A DNA stretch of 64,000 bases from Lysobacterales bacterium (GTDB lineage Bacteria; Pseudomonadota; Gammaproteobacteria; Xanthomonadales; Xanthomonadaceae), in assembly GCA_014946745.1 (NCBI GenBank), contig JADCRD010000001.1, positions 496,001 to 560,000 on the forward strand, read 5' to 3'. A program made the translations under genes and the position numbers. Each line of letters opens with the position of its first letter. Position 1 is the stretch's first letter. Below, piece after piece: positions 27,707 through 36,386 of this stretch. The notes under the pieces were generated by a model. That model saw nothing but the letters and a program-made list of their open reading frames with translations, did no database searches and was not told where the DNA came from.

Positions 27707-28735
27707 TCAGGCGCTTTCGAACGCGTCGGCGGCGGCCTGCGCCTGCCACCAGTGTCCGAGCTGACGCAGGCCTTCGATCACGCTGACCCGCGGCTGGTAG
27801 CCGAAGTCCCGGCGCGCGGCGCTGATGTCGTAGAAGTGCGTGGTCGACAGCTGCTCGGCCAGAAAGCGCGTCATCAGCGGCTCGCCTTTGAGCGGCAGGA
27901 CCGTCCAGGCGGCTTCCATGGCGGCGCCGATCCAGTAGGCCGCGCGGAAGGGCATCAGGTCCTTGACGATCGGCGCGCCGGCGGCGCGCAGCAGGCCGTT
28001 GACGATTTCCGAGATCGGTTTCGGCTCGCCGTTCGAAATGAAGTAGGCCTTGCCCGCGCAGCGGGCGCCGGCGTGGCCGTGCAGCGCGTCGAAGGCGTCC
28101 AGATGCGCCTGGGCGGCGTTGTCGATGTAGGTGGTGTCGATCTTGTTCTGGCCGTCACCGACGAAGCGCAGGCGCCCCGCCTTGGCGCGCTCGACCATGC
28201 GCGGCAGCAGGTGGTTGTCGCCGGGGCCCCAGATCAGGCGCGGGCGCAGGGCGACGGTGGCGAGGTCCTGAGTGTTCGCTTCCAGCACGGCTTCTTCGGC
28301 GATGCGCTTGGTGGCCGGGTACCAGGCCTTGAAGCCCGTGGCCAGCGGCACCTTGGCTTCGGACAGGCCGACTACCGGCGTCGAGGCGTGATGGGTGACG
28401 CTGGGCGTGCTGGTGTAGACGAGCGTGCGCACGTCGTTCAGGCGACACGCTGCGAGCACGTTGCGTGTGCCGCGCACGTTGGCGTCGAAATAGTCGCGGA
28501 AGCTGCCCCAGGCGCCGGCCTTGGCACCCACGTGGAAGATCGCATCCACGCCGGCAGTCGCCTCGGCGAGAGCATCGAAGTTGGCGAGGTCGGCCTGGAC
28601 CTGCTTGACGCCAAGCGCCGCCAGGCCGGGATAGAGACCGCGGTTGAAGCTGACGACGGTGAGCCCGCGATTGACCAGACGCGTGCAGATCGCCTGCCCC
28701 AGAAAGCCGCCGCCGCCAGTGACCAGAATCTTCAT
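27707..28735 (-). CDS. oleD: OleD: NAD(P)-dependent 2-alkyl-3-ketoalkanoate reductase
   Basis: 342 residues, extended [23 protein letters not shown] (NAD(P) loop), [39 protein letters not shown] (catalytic Tyr and Lys), [16 protein letters not shown], and [15 protein letters not shown]. These match OleD of Xanthomonas/Stenotrophomonas, which reduces the beta-keto acid made by OleA head-to-head Claisen condensation. The start overlaps the oleC stop by four bases (ATGA). OleA and OleB are not in this window. Confidence 0.88.
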   Translation of the reverse strand: MKILVTGGGGFLGQAICTRLVNRGLTVVSFNRGLYPGLAALGVKQVQADLANFDALAEATAGVDAIFHVGAKAGAWGSFRDYFDANVRGTRNVLAACRLNDVRTLVYTSTPSVTHHASTPVVGLSEAKVPLATGFKAWYPATKRIAEEAVLEANTQDLATVALRPRLIWGPGDNHLLPRMVERAKAGRLRFVGDGQNKIDTTYIDNAAQAHLDAFDALHGHAGARCAGKAYFISNGEPKPISEIVNGLLRAAGAPIVKDLMPFRAAYWIGAAMEAAWTVLPLKGEPLMTRFLAEQLSTTHFYDISAARRDFGYQPRVSVIEGLRQLGHWWQAQAAADAFESA

Positions 28736-30408
28736 GCCTTGCCCCTGCCGAGGATGTCCGCAGCCCAGCGCGAAAGCGCTTCGCGGCCGATTTTGGCATT
28801 GTGCCGGATGTCGACCGGAAAGCCCGGATGGAAGAGTACGCGCTGGATGCTTAGGGTGTGCGGGTGATGCCCGCCCAGGTTCAGCAGCTCGGCCTCGATG
28901 GCCGAGCGGTCCCGCAAGACGCCGGGCTTCAGCTCCACGCAAAGCACTGGCGTCTGTGCGCCCGTCGCGCCGACGCCGACCAGCGCGGTGCGCCGCACAT
29001 CCGCGTGGGTGTTGAACACGGGTTCGACCTGCTCTGTATACAGCGCGCCGCCAGAGGTTTCGACGCGCTGGCTCTTGCGGCCGCAGAACCACAGCCGGCC
29101 GTGCTCGTCGAACCAGCCGAGGTCGCCCATCCGGTGGACGATGCGCTCGCTGCCGTCGGGCAGGTGCTCGCGGATCTTGGCGAGTCGGGTGGCGGCATCG
29201 CGCTGGAAATACGCATCCGTGGCGCTGGGGCCTGCCACCGTGATCTCGCCGATCGCGCCCGGCGCGAGCTCCTGCACTTCGCGCCAGTCGGCGATGGCCT
29301 CATCGGTGATCGCGATGATGCGCACCGTGTTGGCGGCGACGGGTCGCCCCACGCAGGTGCCGGCGCCAGCCTCGGTGGCGGCGCGGGTCTCGGCCAGCTC
29401 GCGGCCCTCGATCACCGCCACCGGCAGGCATTCGGTGGCGCCATAGGGCGTCCAGATCTGCGCGTCGGCCGGCAGCATGGCCTGCATGCGTTTGACCACA
29501 GCGAAGGGCACCGGTGCGCCGGCGGAAGTCACGCGCTTCAAGGTTGGCAGGGTGATGCCGTGCTGCTCGCCGTAGCGCGACAGCGTGTCCAGCAGGGCGG
29601 GTGAGCCGAACATCTGGCCGACGCCGAATTCATGGATCGCGGCGATCAGCTTCTTCGGATCGGCCTTGGCCGGGCGGGTCGGGTCCATGTCCGGGATCAC
29701 GCTGGTCAGCCCGAGCGCGGGATCGAACAGTGCGAAAGGCGGGAAGGTCGGCAGGTCGACGCCACCGGGCTGGATGCCGAAGGCGCTGCCGAGCAGATCG
29801 ATCTGGGCGACGAAGTGGCGGTGCCGGTACACCACGCCCTTGGGCACGCCGGTCGATCCGGAGGTGAACAGGATGGCCGCGATCTCATCGGGTGCGGTGT
29901 CCGCCAGCTGCGGGCCGGCGCCTGCACCCAGTGCCTCGACCTCGGCCAGGCTGTGGCCGCCGAAAGGAAAGCGCCGGCCGACGGTGACGATGTGCCGCAC
30001 GTGGCCGCGCCCCCAGCCGAGCAGCACGCGCGCCAGCTGCGCCAGCGGAATGCCGATGAAGCCCGCGGGCGCGGATTCACCGAGGCACTGCTTGAGCGCA
30101 CGTTTGTCGATGCCCGGATCGATCAGCACCGGCACCGCACCCGACTTGAACAGGGCGAACATCAGCAGAAAGAGGTCGGGCGAGGGCCGCACCATCAGCG
30201 CAGTGCGCACGCCGCGGCCGATGCCGATCTTCGCAAGACCCGCAGCGATGGCATCGCTGCGCCGGTCAAGCTCGGCATAGTTCAGGGTGAGTCCGTACTC
30301 GGCGCTGCCGTCGGCGCGCCGGCCTGAGGGACAGCGGATGGCGATCTGGTCGGGGCGCTCAAGCGCCAGCCGCGGCAGGCTCGCGGCGATATTGCAGGGG
30401 GAGGTCAT
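28732..30408 (-). CDS. oleC: OleC: AMP-dependent beta-lactone synthetase
   Basis: 558 residues of the ANL superfamily: [20 protein letters not shown] (P-loop), [55 protein letters not shown] and the [12 protein letters not shown] stretch are OleC-like. OleC adenylates the beta-hydroxy acid and closes it to a cis-beta-lactone that OleB then decarboxylates to a long-chain olefin. Placement directly before oleD supports the call. Upstream is a divergent Uma2-type gene, so no oleA or oleB precedes it. Confidence 0.9.
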   Translation of the reverse strand: MTSPCNIAASLPRLALERPDQIAIRCPSGRRADGSAEYGLTLNYAELDRRSDAIAAGLAKIGIGRGVRTALMVRPSPDLFLLMFALFKSGAVPVLIDPGIDKRALKQCLGESAPAGFIGIPLAQLARVLLGWGRGHVRHIVTVGRRFPFGGHSLAEVEALGAGAGPQLADTAPDEIAAILFTSGSTGVPKGVVYRHRHFVAQIDLLGSAFGIQPGGVDLPTFPPFALFDPALGLTSVIPDMDPTRPAKADPKKLIAAIHEFGVGQMFGSPALLDTLSRYGEQHGITLPTLKRVTSAGAPVPFAVVKRMQAMLPADAQIWTPYGATECLPVAVIEGRELAETRAATEAGAGTCVGRPVAANTVRIIAITDEAIADWREVQELAPGAIGEITVAGPSATDAYFQRDAATRLAKIREHLPDGSERIVHRMGDLGWFDEHGRLWFCGRKSQRVETSGGALYTEQVEPVFNTHADVRRTALVGVGATGAQTPVLCVELKPGVLRDRSAIEAELLNLGGHHPHTLSIQRVLFHPGFPVDIRHNAKIGREALSRWAADILGRGKA

Positions 30409-30487
30409 GCCGGGGATTCTAGCCGCTGAGCGTGGGTCAGGTCCGCGCTGCTACCATCGCCCAAGACGCCAACAGCGGGAGCCTGCC

Positions 30488-31111
30488 ATGGCCCATGGCC
30501 AGCCTCGAAGCGGAGAATTCTGCTACGCCGACTACCTCGCCTGGCCGGAGGGTGAGCGCTGGCAGCTGCTGGATGGACACGCTTACGCCGTGGCACCACC
30601 CAGCACGGCACATCAGCGCGTGGTGTTCGAGCTCGGTCGGCAGATTGGCAACCAGCCGCAGGGCAAGCCCTGCCAGGGATTCTCTGCGCCTATGGGCGTG
30701 CGCCTTCCCGGCGGTGATGAGGCGGACGAGGACATCCGCACTGTCTTTGAACCCGACCTGCTCGTCGTCTGCGATGCGTCCAGGATTGATGCTCGCGGCG
30801 TGCGCGGCGCACCGGACTTCATCATCGAGGTGCTGTCTCCGAGCACGGCAGCGTTTGATCTGGTGGACAAACGCCAGCGCTACGAGCGGGCCGGTGTCGG
30901 CGAGCTGTGGCTGATCGATCCGGTCTCCAGCGTTTTGACTGTGTATCGGCGCGAGGGCGAGCAGTTCACCGCCGCCGACATCCGCGTGGGACAGGGCCGT
31001 CTCGCGGTGCAGTCGGTGCCGGGCCTGGTGCTGGAGCTCGACTTGCTGCAGTCGCTGCGTATTGCCGAACAGGCCGCCGCTTACGAAGCCTGTGAGGCCT
31101 TCGTGGCTTGA
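30488..31111 (+). CDS. Uma2-family (DUF820) putative restriction-endonuclease-fold protein
   Basis: 207 residues: YLAWPEGERWQLLDGHAYA, VFEPDLLVVCD, and GAPDFIIEVLSPSTAAFDLVDK followed by KRQRYERAGVGELWLIDP. The PDFIIEVLSPS block carries a PD-(D/E)XK-like core. The family is widespread in cyanobacteria and patchy elsewhere; function is unproven. The ATG at 30488 begins the conserved part. It stands alone, divergent from oleC. Confidence 0.85.
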   Translation: MAHGQPRSGEFCYADYLAWPEGERWQLLDGHAYAVAPPSTAHQRVVFELGRQIGNQPQGKPCQGFSAPMGVRLPGGDEADEDIRTVFEPDLLVVCDASRIDARGVRGAPDFIIEVLSPSTAAFDLVDKRQRYERAGVGELWLIDPVSSVLTVYRREGEQFTAADIRVGQGRLAVQSVPGLVLELDLLQSLRIAEQAAAYEACEAFVA

Positions 31112-31190
31112 GCCTGGGATCACGTTCGCCAAAGCCCCGTTTCGCGCACCCGCTGCTCTTGAAGAATTCTGAATTCGTCCGTTCGCGTTC

Positions 31191-31267
31191 TCTGTAGGAG
31201 CCTGCTTGCAGGCGACTGCAGCCTGCGCCCTGCAAACACGCTCCGGGTCGCGAGCAAGCTCGCTCCA
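31191..31267. repeat. REP-like element (TGTAGGAGC...GAGCAAGCTCGCTCC)
   Basis: TGTAGGAGCCTGCTTGCAGG on the left and TCGCGAGCAAGCTCGCTCC on the right resemble the palindromic REP elements common in Pseudomonas and Xanthomonas. It lies between the convergent Uma2 and TonB-receptor genes. Confidence 0.65.
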
Positions 31268-31345
31268 AACGGCGGGCCTTCGTTGGACGACTTGACCAGG
31301 TGGCTTGGCGAGCCATTCTTGCGCGAGCGCGCGGCAGACCGATCC

Positions 31346-33367
31346 TCAGCCCCGCCACTCCAGCCCCACCACGTAGCTGCGCGGCGCACCCGGGAAGTAG
31401 CGGCGCTCGCCGAAACCGAAGTCGGCGCGTTCGGCGTAGCCGATGTCGCCGAGATTGCGGATCGAAGCACTCAGCCGCCAGCTCTGGCTGAGCGACCGCG
31501 ACCAGCGCAGGTGGGCGAGGTCGTGGCCTGGGTGCCAGAACGTGTTGCCGGCGTCGGCGAAGTAGCCGCCCTGGTGCTGCCACTCCAGCTCGACTTCGCC
31601 GAAGCCATCGAAGGCGCGGCGCAGGCGCAGGCCGCCCAGCCATTCGGGCGCGGTGTCGACGCGGTTGCCGCGGCGGATCGTCTCGCCGCCGCCCAGCGCG
31701 CGTTCGAAGCGATAGGTCTGTTCCGACCAGGCGAGGTTGGAATCCAGCTGAACATCCAGCGGCAGCGTCAGCGACAGCTCCAGTTCGATGCCGACGTGCC
31801 GACTGCGGCCGTCGCCGAGGTTGAAGCCGGCGGCATCGCGGAAAATGCTGCCGCGCTTGTCCATCGCGTACACGACGCCCTCGATGCGGCCGCCGGGCAG
31901 GGGAAGGCCACCGCCGATTTCGAGCGACTCCGCACGCTCGGGCCCGAGATCCGCCACCGACTGCCCGCGCTGCAGGCGATACAGCTCGCCCACCTGCGGC
32001 GCGCGGAAGGCGCTGGCCGCGCGCAGGAACAGCCGGCGCCCGGCCTCGTCGACACGCAGCAGGCCGAGGTTGGCGGTGGGGCGGGTGAAGCGGTCGCTGC
32101 GGTCCGCGGGGCGCTCATAGAGGCAGCCGCCGAAGCCGCAGGCACTGCCGTTCTCGGCGAGGTTGCCGCTGTCCATGCGGTTGTCGTAGCGGTAGCCGAT
32201 CGACTCGACACGCGCGCCGCTCTGCAGGCTCCACAGCGCGCCGAGCGCTGCGTCCCACTGCAGGAAGGCCGCTGCACTGTCGGAGCGCACGCGGTAGTCG
32301 TAGTGACGGCCCGCGGGGCGAATGGCGTTCTGCGCGGCCGTGCCGGTGGTGAGCGGCTGCGCCTGCCGCTGCAGCAGGTCGCCCTGTGCGAACTCAAGGT
32401 CGATGCCGCTGCGCAGCGCACCGCCCAGCGCGGCCACGCCCAACTGCAGGCCGAGGCTGTCGCTGCCGTTGTCCTCGATCGGCTTGCCGAGCAGAAAGTG
32501 CTGGATGAACTCGCCGCGATCGCCGCGCGCGTAGGGCGTCAGCGTGAGAACCACCGGGTCGAGAGCGAACCGCCAGCGTCCGGACAGCCGCGCCGACTGC
32601 GCCCGGCGGTAGGCCTCCGGGTTGGGATTCAAGCGTCGGCGCGCGTCGGCGAATGCGCGGTCACCGGTGACGAAGCCGGCGGTGTCCTGGTCCAGGGCTT
32701 GCGCAGAGAGCAGGAACTCCGGCGCGCCCGGCGCCTGCGGCAGCGCGAACTGCGCCAGGATGCGCTGCTGGCTGTAGCCCTCGTCCGCGCGGAAGCTGCC
32801 GCTATCGGTGGCCGCGAGGTCGATGCGAAAGGGGCGCGCCGCGCTGCCGCCGGGCAGGCCGGCGATCAGCTGTGTGTAGTCGAAGCTGCCTGCGCGCAGG
32901 GCCAGGCGCGCCGGTGCATCGAGGCGCGGCGCGCGCAGCTCGATGACACCGTGCAGGGCATTGCTGCCGTGCACCGCTGTGCCGGGGCCGCGCAGCACCT
33001 CGATCGCGCCAGCCAATTCGATCGGCAGCTCGAACAGCTGGTTGACGTTGCAGAAGCCAGCCGGGCGGATCGGGAGGCCCTGTTCGAGGACGAGGAAGGC
33101 GCCGCAGGCGCCGGTGCCTGTCAACACCGGCGAGCGGATCGCCAGCAGCTGTTCCTGACCGCTGCCGCGGCTGGCCCAGGCGCCGGGCACGCGGGCGAAG
33201 GCCTCCTGCGCATGCTGGGGCGCGATGCGGTCGAGCGTATCGGCATCAAGGCGCGAGGCCGACACGGTTTCGGCGGCGGCCGAGCGCGGCGCGCGCGCGC
33301 TGACGTGGATGGCATCGAGCGCCGCCGGGTCTTGCGCGGCCAGCAGCAGGGGCAGGGCGATCAGCAC
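31346..33367 (-). CDS. TonB-dependent outer-membrane receptor
   Basis: 673 residues. A short hydrophobic leader (VLIALPLLLAAQ) is followed by a plug domain (IHVSARAPRS; LAGAIEVLRGPGTAVHGSNALHG) and a C-terminal beta-barrel ending in an aromatic strand (SYVVGLEWRG). BtuB/siderophore-receptor-like in size, but the ligand is not evident. No ATG begins near the leader; I chose GTG at 33367, 34 bases after the SGNH gene stop. Upstream codons belong to another gene's frame. It appears to be the last gene of xthA-SGNH-receptor. Confidence 0.87.
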   Translation of the reverse strand: MLIALPLLLAAQDPAALDAIHVSARAPRSAAAETVSASRLDADTLDRIAPQHAQEAFARVPGAWASRGSGQEQLLAIRSPVLTGTGACGAFLVLEQGLPIRPAGFCNVNQLFELPIELAGAIEVLRGPGTAVHGSNALHGVIELRAPRLDAPARLALRAGSFDYTQLIAGLPGGSAARPFRIDLAATDSGSFRADEGYSQQRILAQFALPQAPGAPEFLLSAQALDQDTAGFVTGDRAFADARRRLNPNPEAYRRAQSARLSGRWRFALDPVVLTLTPYARGDRGEFIQHFLLGKPIEDNGSDSLGLQLGVAALGGALRSGIDLEFAQGDLLQRQAQPLTTGTAAQNAIRPAGRHYDYRVRSDSAAAFLQWDAALGALWSLQSGARVESIGYRYDNRMDSGNLAENGSACGFGGCLYERPADRSDRFTRPTANLGLLRVDEAGRRLFLRAASAFRAPQVGELYRLQRGQSVADLGPERAESLEIGGGLPLPGGRIEGVVYAMDKRGSIFRDAAGFNLGDGRSRHVGIELELSLTLPLDVQLDSNLAWSEQTYRFERALGGGETIRRGNRVDTAPEWLGGLRLRRAFDGFGEVELEWQHQGGYFADAGNTFWHPGHDLAHLRWSRSLSQSWRLSASIRNLGDIGYAERADFGFGERRYFPGAPRSYVVGLEWRG

Positions 33368-33401
33368 AGAGGTCTTCGCGGAGTGAGGGCGGCGGCCGAG
33401 A

Positions 33402-34148
33402 CTAGCCGCGGCGAAGTGGTCGCCACGGCAAGGCCTGCAGCTGCGAATGCACTTCCTCGGCCCAGCGCGCATGACCGAGTTCGGAGGGATGGAAGCCATC
33501 GCTGGCGAACAGCGCGGGCGTGGGCTCGATGTGGATCGGTGAATGCAGGGCGTCGCGCCTCTGCGCCGCGGCGATGCCCAGCGCCTCCAGCCGACGACTG
33601 CGTCCACCCAGCCAAGCGCGCAGCGGCTCCGGCAGCAGCGGAAACGCCTGCATCGGCGGGATGCCGAGCAGCACGATCTGCGCCTGCGGCGAGTGCGCGC
33701 GCAGATCCGACAGCAGGGCGTCGATCGACTCTGCAAAGCCGTGCCCGCGCGTCAGTCCGGTGACGTCGTTGACGCCCACCGAGACCAGAATCAGATCGAA
33801 CGGGTCGCGCTCGATGCCCGGCAGCAGGCGCTCGCGCAGGCTGCGCGCGGTGGCGCCGTTCTTCGCCAGGATGCGCCACTCCACGCGCATCTGTTCCGCG
33901 TCGGCAATCAGCCCGGCCAGGCGCACCGGCAGGGTGTCCGCCATGCGCGCGATACCCACGCCCTCGAAAGGCGAATCGCCCAGCGCGAGCAGACGCAGTC
34001 GCGCTGCATTCTCAGCGCCGGCACGGCCTTCGCGCGCGCCTTCCGCGGCCGCAGCGCGCGGCGCCGAGCGCTTCAGCCACAGCGCCTGCGGCAGCATCAG
34101 CGGTAGCGCTGACCAGAACAGAGCGCTGCGTGCGAAGAGACGGAACAC
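33402..34148 (-). CDS. SGNH/GDSL-type hydrolase
   Basis: 248 residues from a GTG at 34148. N-terminal hydrophobic segment (ALFWSALPLMLPQALW) anchors or exports it. SGNH blocks: LLALGDSPFEGVG (nucleophile Ser), AKNGATA, VGVNDVTGL, and ASDGFHPSELGH (Asp/His). Probable esterase or lipase; substrate unknown. The frame extends further upstream into xthA, but the start must follow the xthA stop at 34157, leaving this GTG as the first candidate, 8 bases on. Confidence 0.83.
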   Translation of the reverse strand: MFRLFARSALFWSALPLMLPQALWLKRSAPRAAAAEGAREGRAGAENAARLRLLALGDSPFEGVGIARMADTLPVRLAGLIADAEQMRVEWRILAKNGATARSLRERLLPGIERDPFDLILVSVGVNDVTGLTRGHGFAESIDALLSDLRAHSPQAQIVLLGIPPMQAFPLLPEPLRAWLGGRSRRLEALGIAAAQRRDALHSPIHIEPTPALFASDGFHPSELGHARWAEEVHSQLQALPWRPLRRG

Positions 34149-34156
34149 AGGCGCGA

Positions 34157-34921
34157 TCAGTCGAGGTCGATGATCACCGGCGCATGGTCGGAGGGCCGCT
34201 CCCAGCTGCGCGGCTCGCGGTCGATGATCGAGGCCCTGCAGCGCGACTTCAGCGCGTCGGAGACCAGCACCAGATCGATGCGCAGGCCGAGGTTGCGGCG
34301 GAAGCCGGCGGCGCGGTAGTCCCACCAGCTGAACTGCCCGGCTTCATCGGAGTGCAGGCGGAAGCTGTCGTGCAGGCCCAGCCCGCACAGCCGCTTCAAG
34401 GCATCGCGCTCCGGCGTGGAGCAGAGGATCTGCTCGTGCCAGGCGGCCGGGTCGTGTACGTCACGATCGTCGGGCGCGATGTTGAAGTCACCCAGCACAA
34501 CCAGGTTCGGATGCCGCGCGATCTCCTGCGCCACCCAGTCGTGCACCGCGGCCAGCCAGCGCAGCTTGTACTCGTACTTCTCGTCGCCGACGGCCTTGCC
34601 GTTGACCACGTAGAGGTCGATCACCCGCAGCTCGCCGAAGCTCGCGGCGATGACGCGCTTCTGCTCGTCTTCGAAGCCGGGAATGCCGATCTGCACCTCG
34701 CTCGACGGCGTTTTCGACAGCAGCGCCACACCGTTGTAGGTCTTCTGCCCGGCGAACACGCTGCGGTAGCCCAGCGCTGCGAGCTCTGAGTCCGGAAACT
34801 TCGGATCCTCCAGCTTGGTTTCCTGCAGACCAACGATGTCGGGCTGGGCCGACTTCAGCCAGTCCGACAGATGCGGCAGGCGCACGTTGAGCGAGTTGAC
34901 GTTCCAGCTGGCGATGCGCAT
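34157..34921 (-). CDS. xthA: Exodeoxyribonuclease III
   Basis: 254 residues, full length. MRIASWNVNSLNVR (Asn7), VGLQETKLED (metal Glu34), VVLGDFNIAPDDRDV (Asp/Asn), WWDYRAAGFRRNLGLRID, and a final SDHAPVIIDLD (catalytic Asp-His). AP endonuclease and 3'-exonuclease of base-excision repair. First gene of a likely unit with the SGNH hydrolase. Heptamer repeats begin nine bases upstream of the start codon. Confidence 0.95.
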   Translation of the reverse strand: MRIASWNVNSLNVRLPHLSDWLKSAQPDIVGLQETKLEDPKFPDSELAALGYRSVFAGQKTYNGVALLSKTPSSEVQIGIPGFEDEQKRVIAASFGELRVIDLYVVNGKAVGDEKYEYKLRWLAAVHDWVAQEIARHPNLVVLGDFNIAPDDRDVHDPAAWHEQILCSTPERDALKRLCGLGLHDSFRLHSDEAGQFSWWDYRAAGFRRNLGLRIDLVLVSDALKSRCRASIIDREPRSWERPSDHAPVIIDLD

Positions 34922-34929
34922 TGGAGAGC

Positions 34930-35092
34930 CGGGATTGGGGATTGGGGATTGGGCAAACGTGGTCGTCGCGCTGGCGTGCGCGTCTGACCTGCGGGCCTCG
35001 GACTATAGCCGCTGCGCTTGGCCCAACCTAGGGCTGCCCCGTCAGGCCGAGGCCTGCGAGCGTTGAATCCCAATCCCCAATCCCCAATCCCG
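34930..35092. repeat. Paired inverted heptamer arrays
   Basis: Three units (CGGGATT, GGGGATT, GGGGATT) at 34930-34950 and four (GAATCCC, AATCCCC, AATCCCC, AATCCCG) at 35065-35092, in opposite orientation and ~114 bases apart. They fill the gap between xthA and hbdH, both on the minus strand. Confidence 0.88.
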
Positions 35093-35095
35093 AGC

Positions 35096-35875
35096 TCAGC
35101 GCGCCGTCCAGCCCCCATCCAGCGTTAGCGTCGTGCCGGTGATGTTGTCCGCCGCCGGGCTGCACAGGAACACCGCCGCACCGCCGATGTCCTCGGGGCG
35201 GGTGAAGCGCAGGCTGGGCTGCTTCTCGGCCAGCAGCGCGCGTTCCGCGGCGGCGGCATCGAGGCCTTCGCGTTCGGCGCGGGCATCGATCTGCTTCTGC
35301 ACCAAGGGCGTCAGCACCCAGCCCGGACAGATCGCATTGCAGGTGATGTTGGCCTCGGCATTTTCCAGCGCCGTCACCTTGGTCAGACCGACGATGCCGT
35401 GCTTCGCGGCGACATAGGCCGACTTCTCCACCGAGGCCACCAGGCCGTGCACCGAAGCGATGTTGATGATGCGGCCGTAGCCGCGCGCCTGCATGCCCGG
35501 CAGGGCACAGCGCAGAGCGTGGAAGGTGGCCGAGAGATTGATCGCGAGGATCGCGTCCCAGCGTTCGGCAGGGAAGTCCTCGATGCGCGCGGTGTGCTGG
35601 ATGCCGGCGTTGTTGACCAGGATGTCGAGGCGCCCGAAGCGCGCTTCGGTAGCCCGCACCAAGGCTTCCACGCCTTCGGCCTTGGACAGGTCGGCGCCGT
35701 GGAAGTCGACCTCGACGCCGTGTGCGGCGACCCTGGCGCGTGCCGCCTCGATCTGCTCCGGCGTGCCCAGCCCGTTCAGCATGATCCGACAGCCGGCCTG
35801 GGCCAGGGCTTCGGCCACGGCGAGGCCGATGCCGCTGGTGGAGCCGGTAACGAGGGCGATGCGGGGCTGATCCAT
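35096..35875 (-). CDS. 3-hydroxybutyrate dehydrogenase
   Basis: 259 residues, classical SDR: TGSTSGIGLAVAEALAQAG, LVNNAGIQHTARIEDF, NIASVHGLVAS (Ser), YVAAKHGIVG (Tyr154, Lys158), and CPGWVLTPLVQKQI. The QHTARIEDFP and VHGLVAS motifs and length are typical of D-beta-hydroxybutyrate dehydrogenases that oxidise 3-hydroxybutyrate to acetoacetate with NAD. It uses ATG at 35875. A monocistronic unit followed by heptamers. Confidence 0.9.
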   Translation of the reverse strand: MDQPRIALVTGSTSGIGLAVAEALAQAGCRIMLNGLGTPEQIEAARARVAAHGVEVDFHGADLSKAEGVEALVRATEARFGRLDILVNNAGIQHTARIEDFPAERWDAILAINLSATFHALRCALPGMQARGYGRIINIASVHGLVASVEKSAYVAAKHGIVGLTKVTALENAEANITCNAICPGWVLTPLVQKQIDARAEREGLDAAAAERALLAEKQPSLRFTRPEDIGGAAVFLCSPAADNITGTTLTLDGGWTAR

Positions 35876-36386
35876 GGCGCTGCTTTTGTTCGGGGGAGGG
35901 CTGCTGAGTCTGGCAGTGGATCGCGTTGGCCGCCATCGGGCTTAAGGACAGTCGCGGCAAGGCGCGACCGCCTCGGTGCGAGTTCCGTGCAGCCCCCGAT
36001 GCGACACGCGGCTCCCGCGCCAGCTTGGAGGTTCGAGACGGGTCGGCGACGGCTCCGCAAAGGCGCCCGACGCAAGCCCCCAGAGCGGATGCCGACGACT
36101 CGTCAGCGATCCGGTCGAGTCTCCGCCATCCGCGGCTACGAGCGGCCCAAACGGACTGCTCGTCCTAAGAAATCGTCTGTGCAGATGCGGTCTGCGCTGG
36201 CATCCTGCGTCGCCGCAATTCGCGGCCGCAGCGCTGCATCTGCGCCCAACGTTGTGGGATACGGGTTAGATCGCGGGTCGATCGCGCGGATCTTGACGCC
36301 GACCCGCTCCCGGATGCCCCCCGCCTGCCGGCTGTCCGCAGCATTTGCACTGCTTTCCAAAGCCTTTCCATAGACGAGGTTCTTCG
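35876..36386. other. 511-base intergenic region, nothing recognised
   Basis: Lies between the divergent hbdH and S9 peptidase genes. Short frames in it have no ribosome site or conserved features. It presumably contains both promoters, but I see no clear -35/-10 pair and no repeat of the families found elsewhere. Confidence 0.5.

Noticed and set aside
30488-31111. Toxin-antitoxin or defence gene
   Set aside because: Uma2 proteins have a nuclease-like fold, but it stands alone without an antitoxin or defence partner.
31283-33763. 826-codon open frame on the plus strand
   Set aside because: It is antisense to the TonB-dependent receptor, whose protein motifs are clear; high GC creates long shadow frames.
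36136-36360. Small gene in the 511-base gap before the S9 peptidase
   Set aside because: Frames on both strands lack ribosome sites and features; compositional noise is the simpler explanation.
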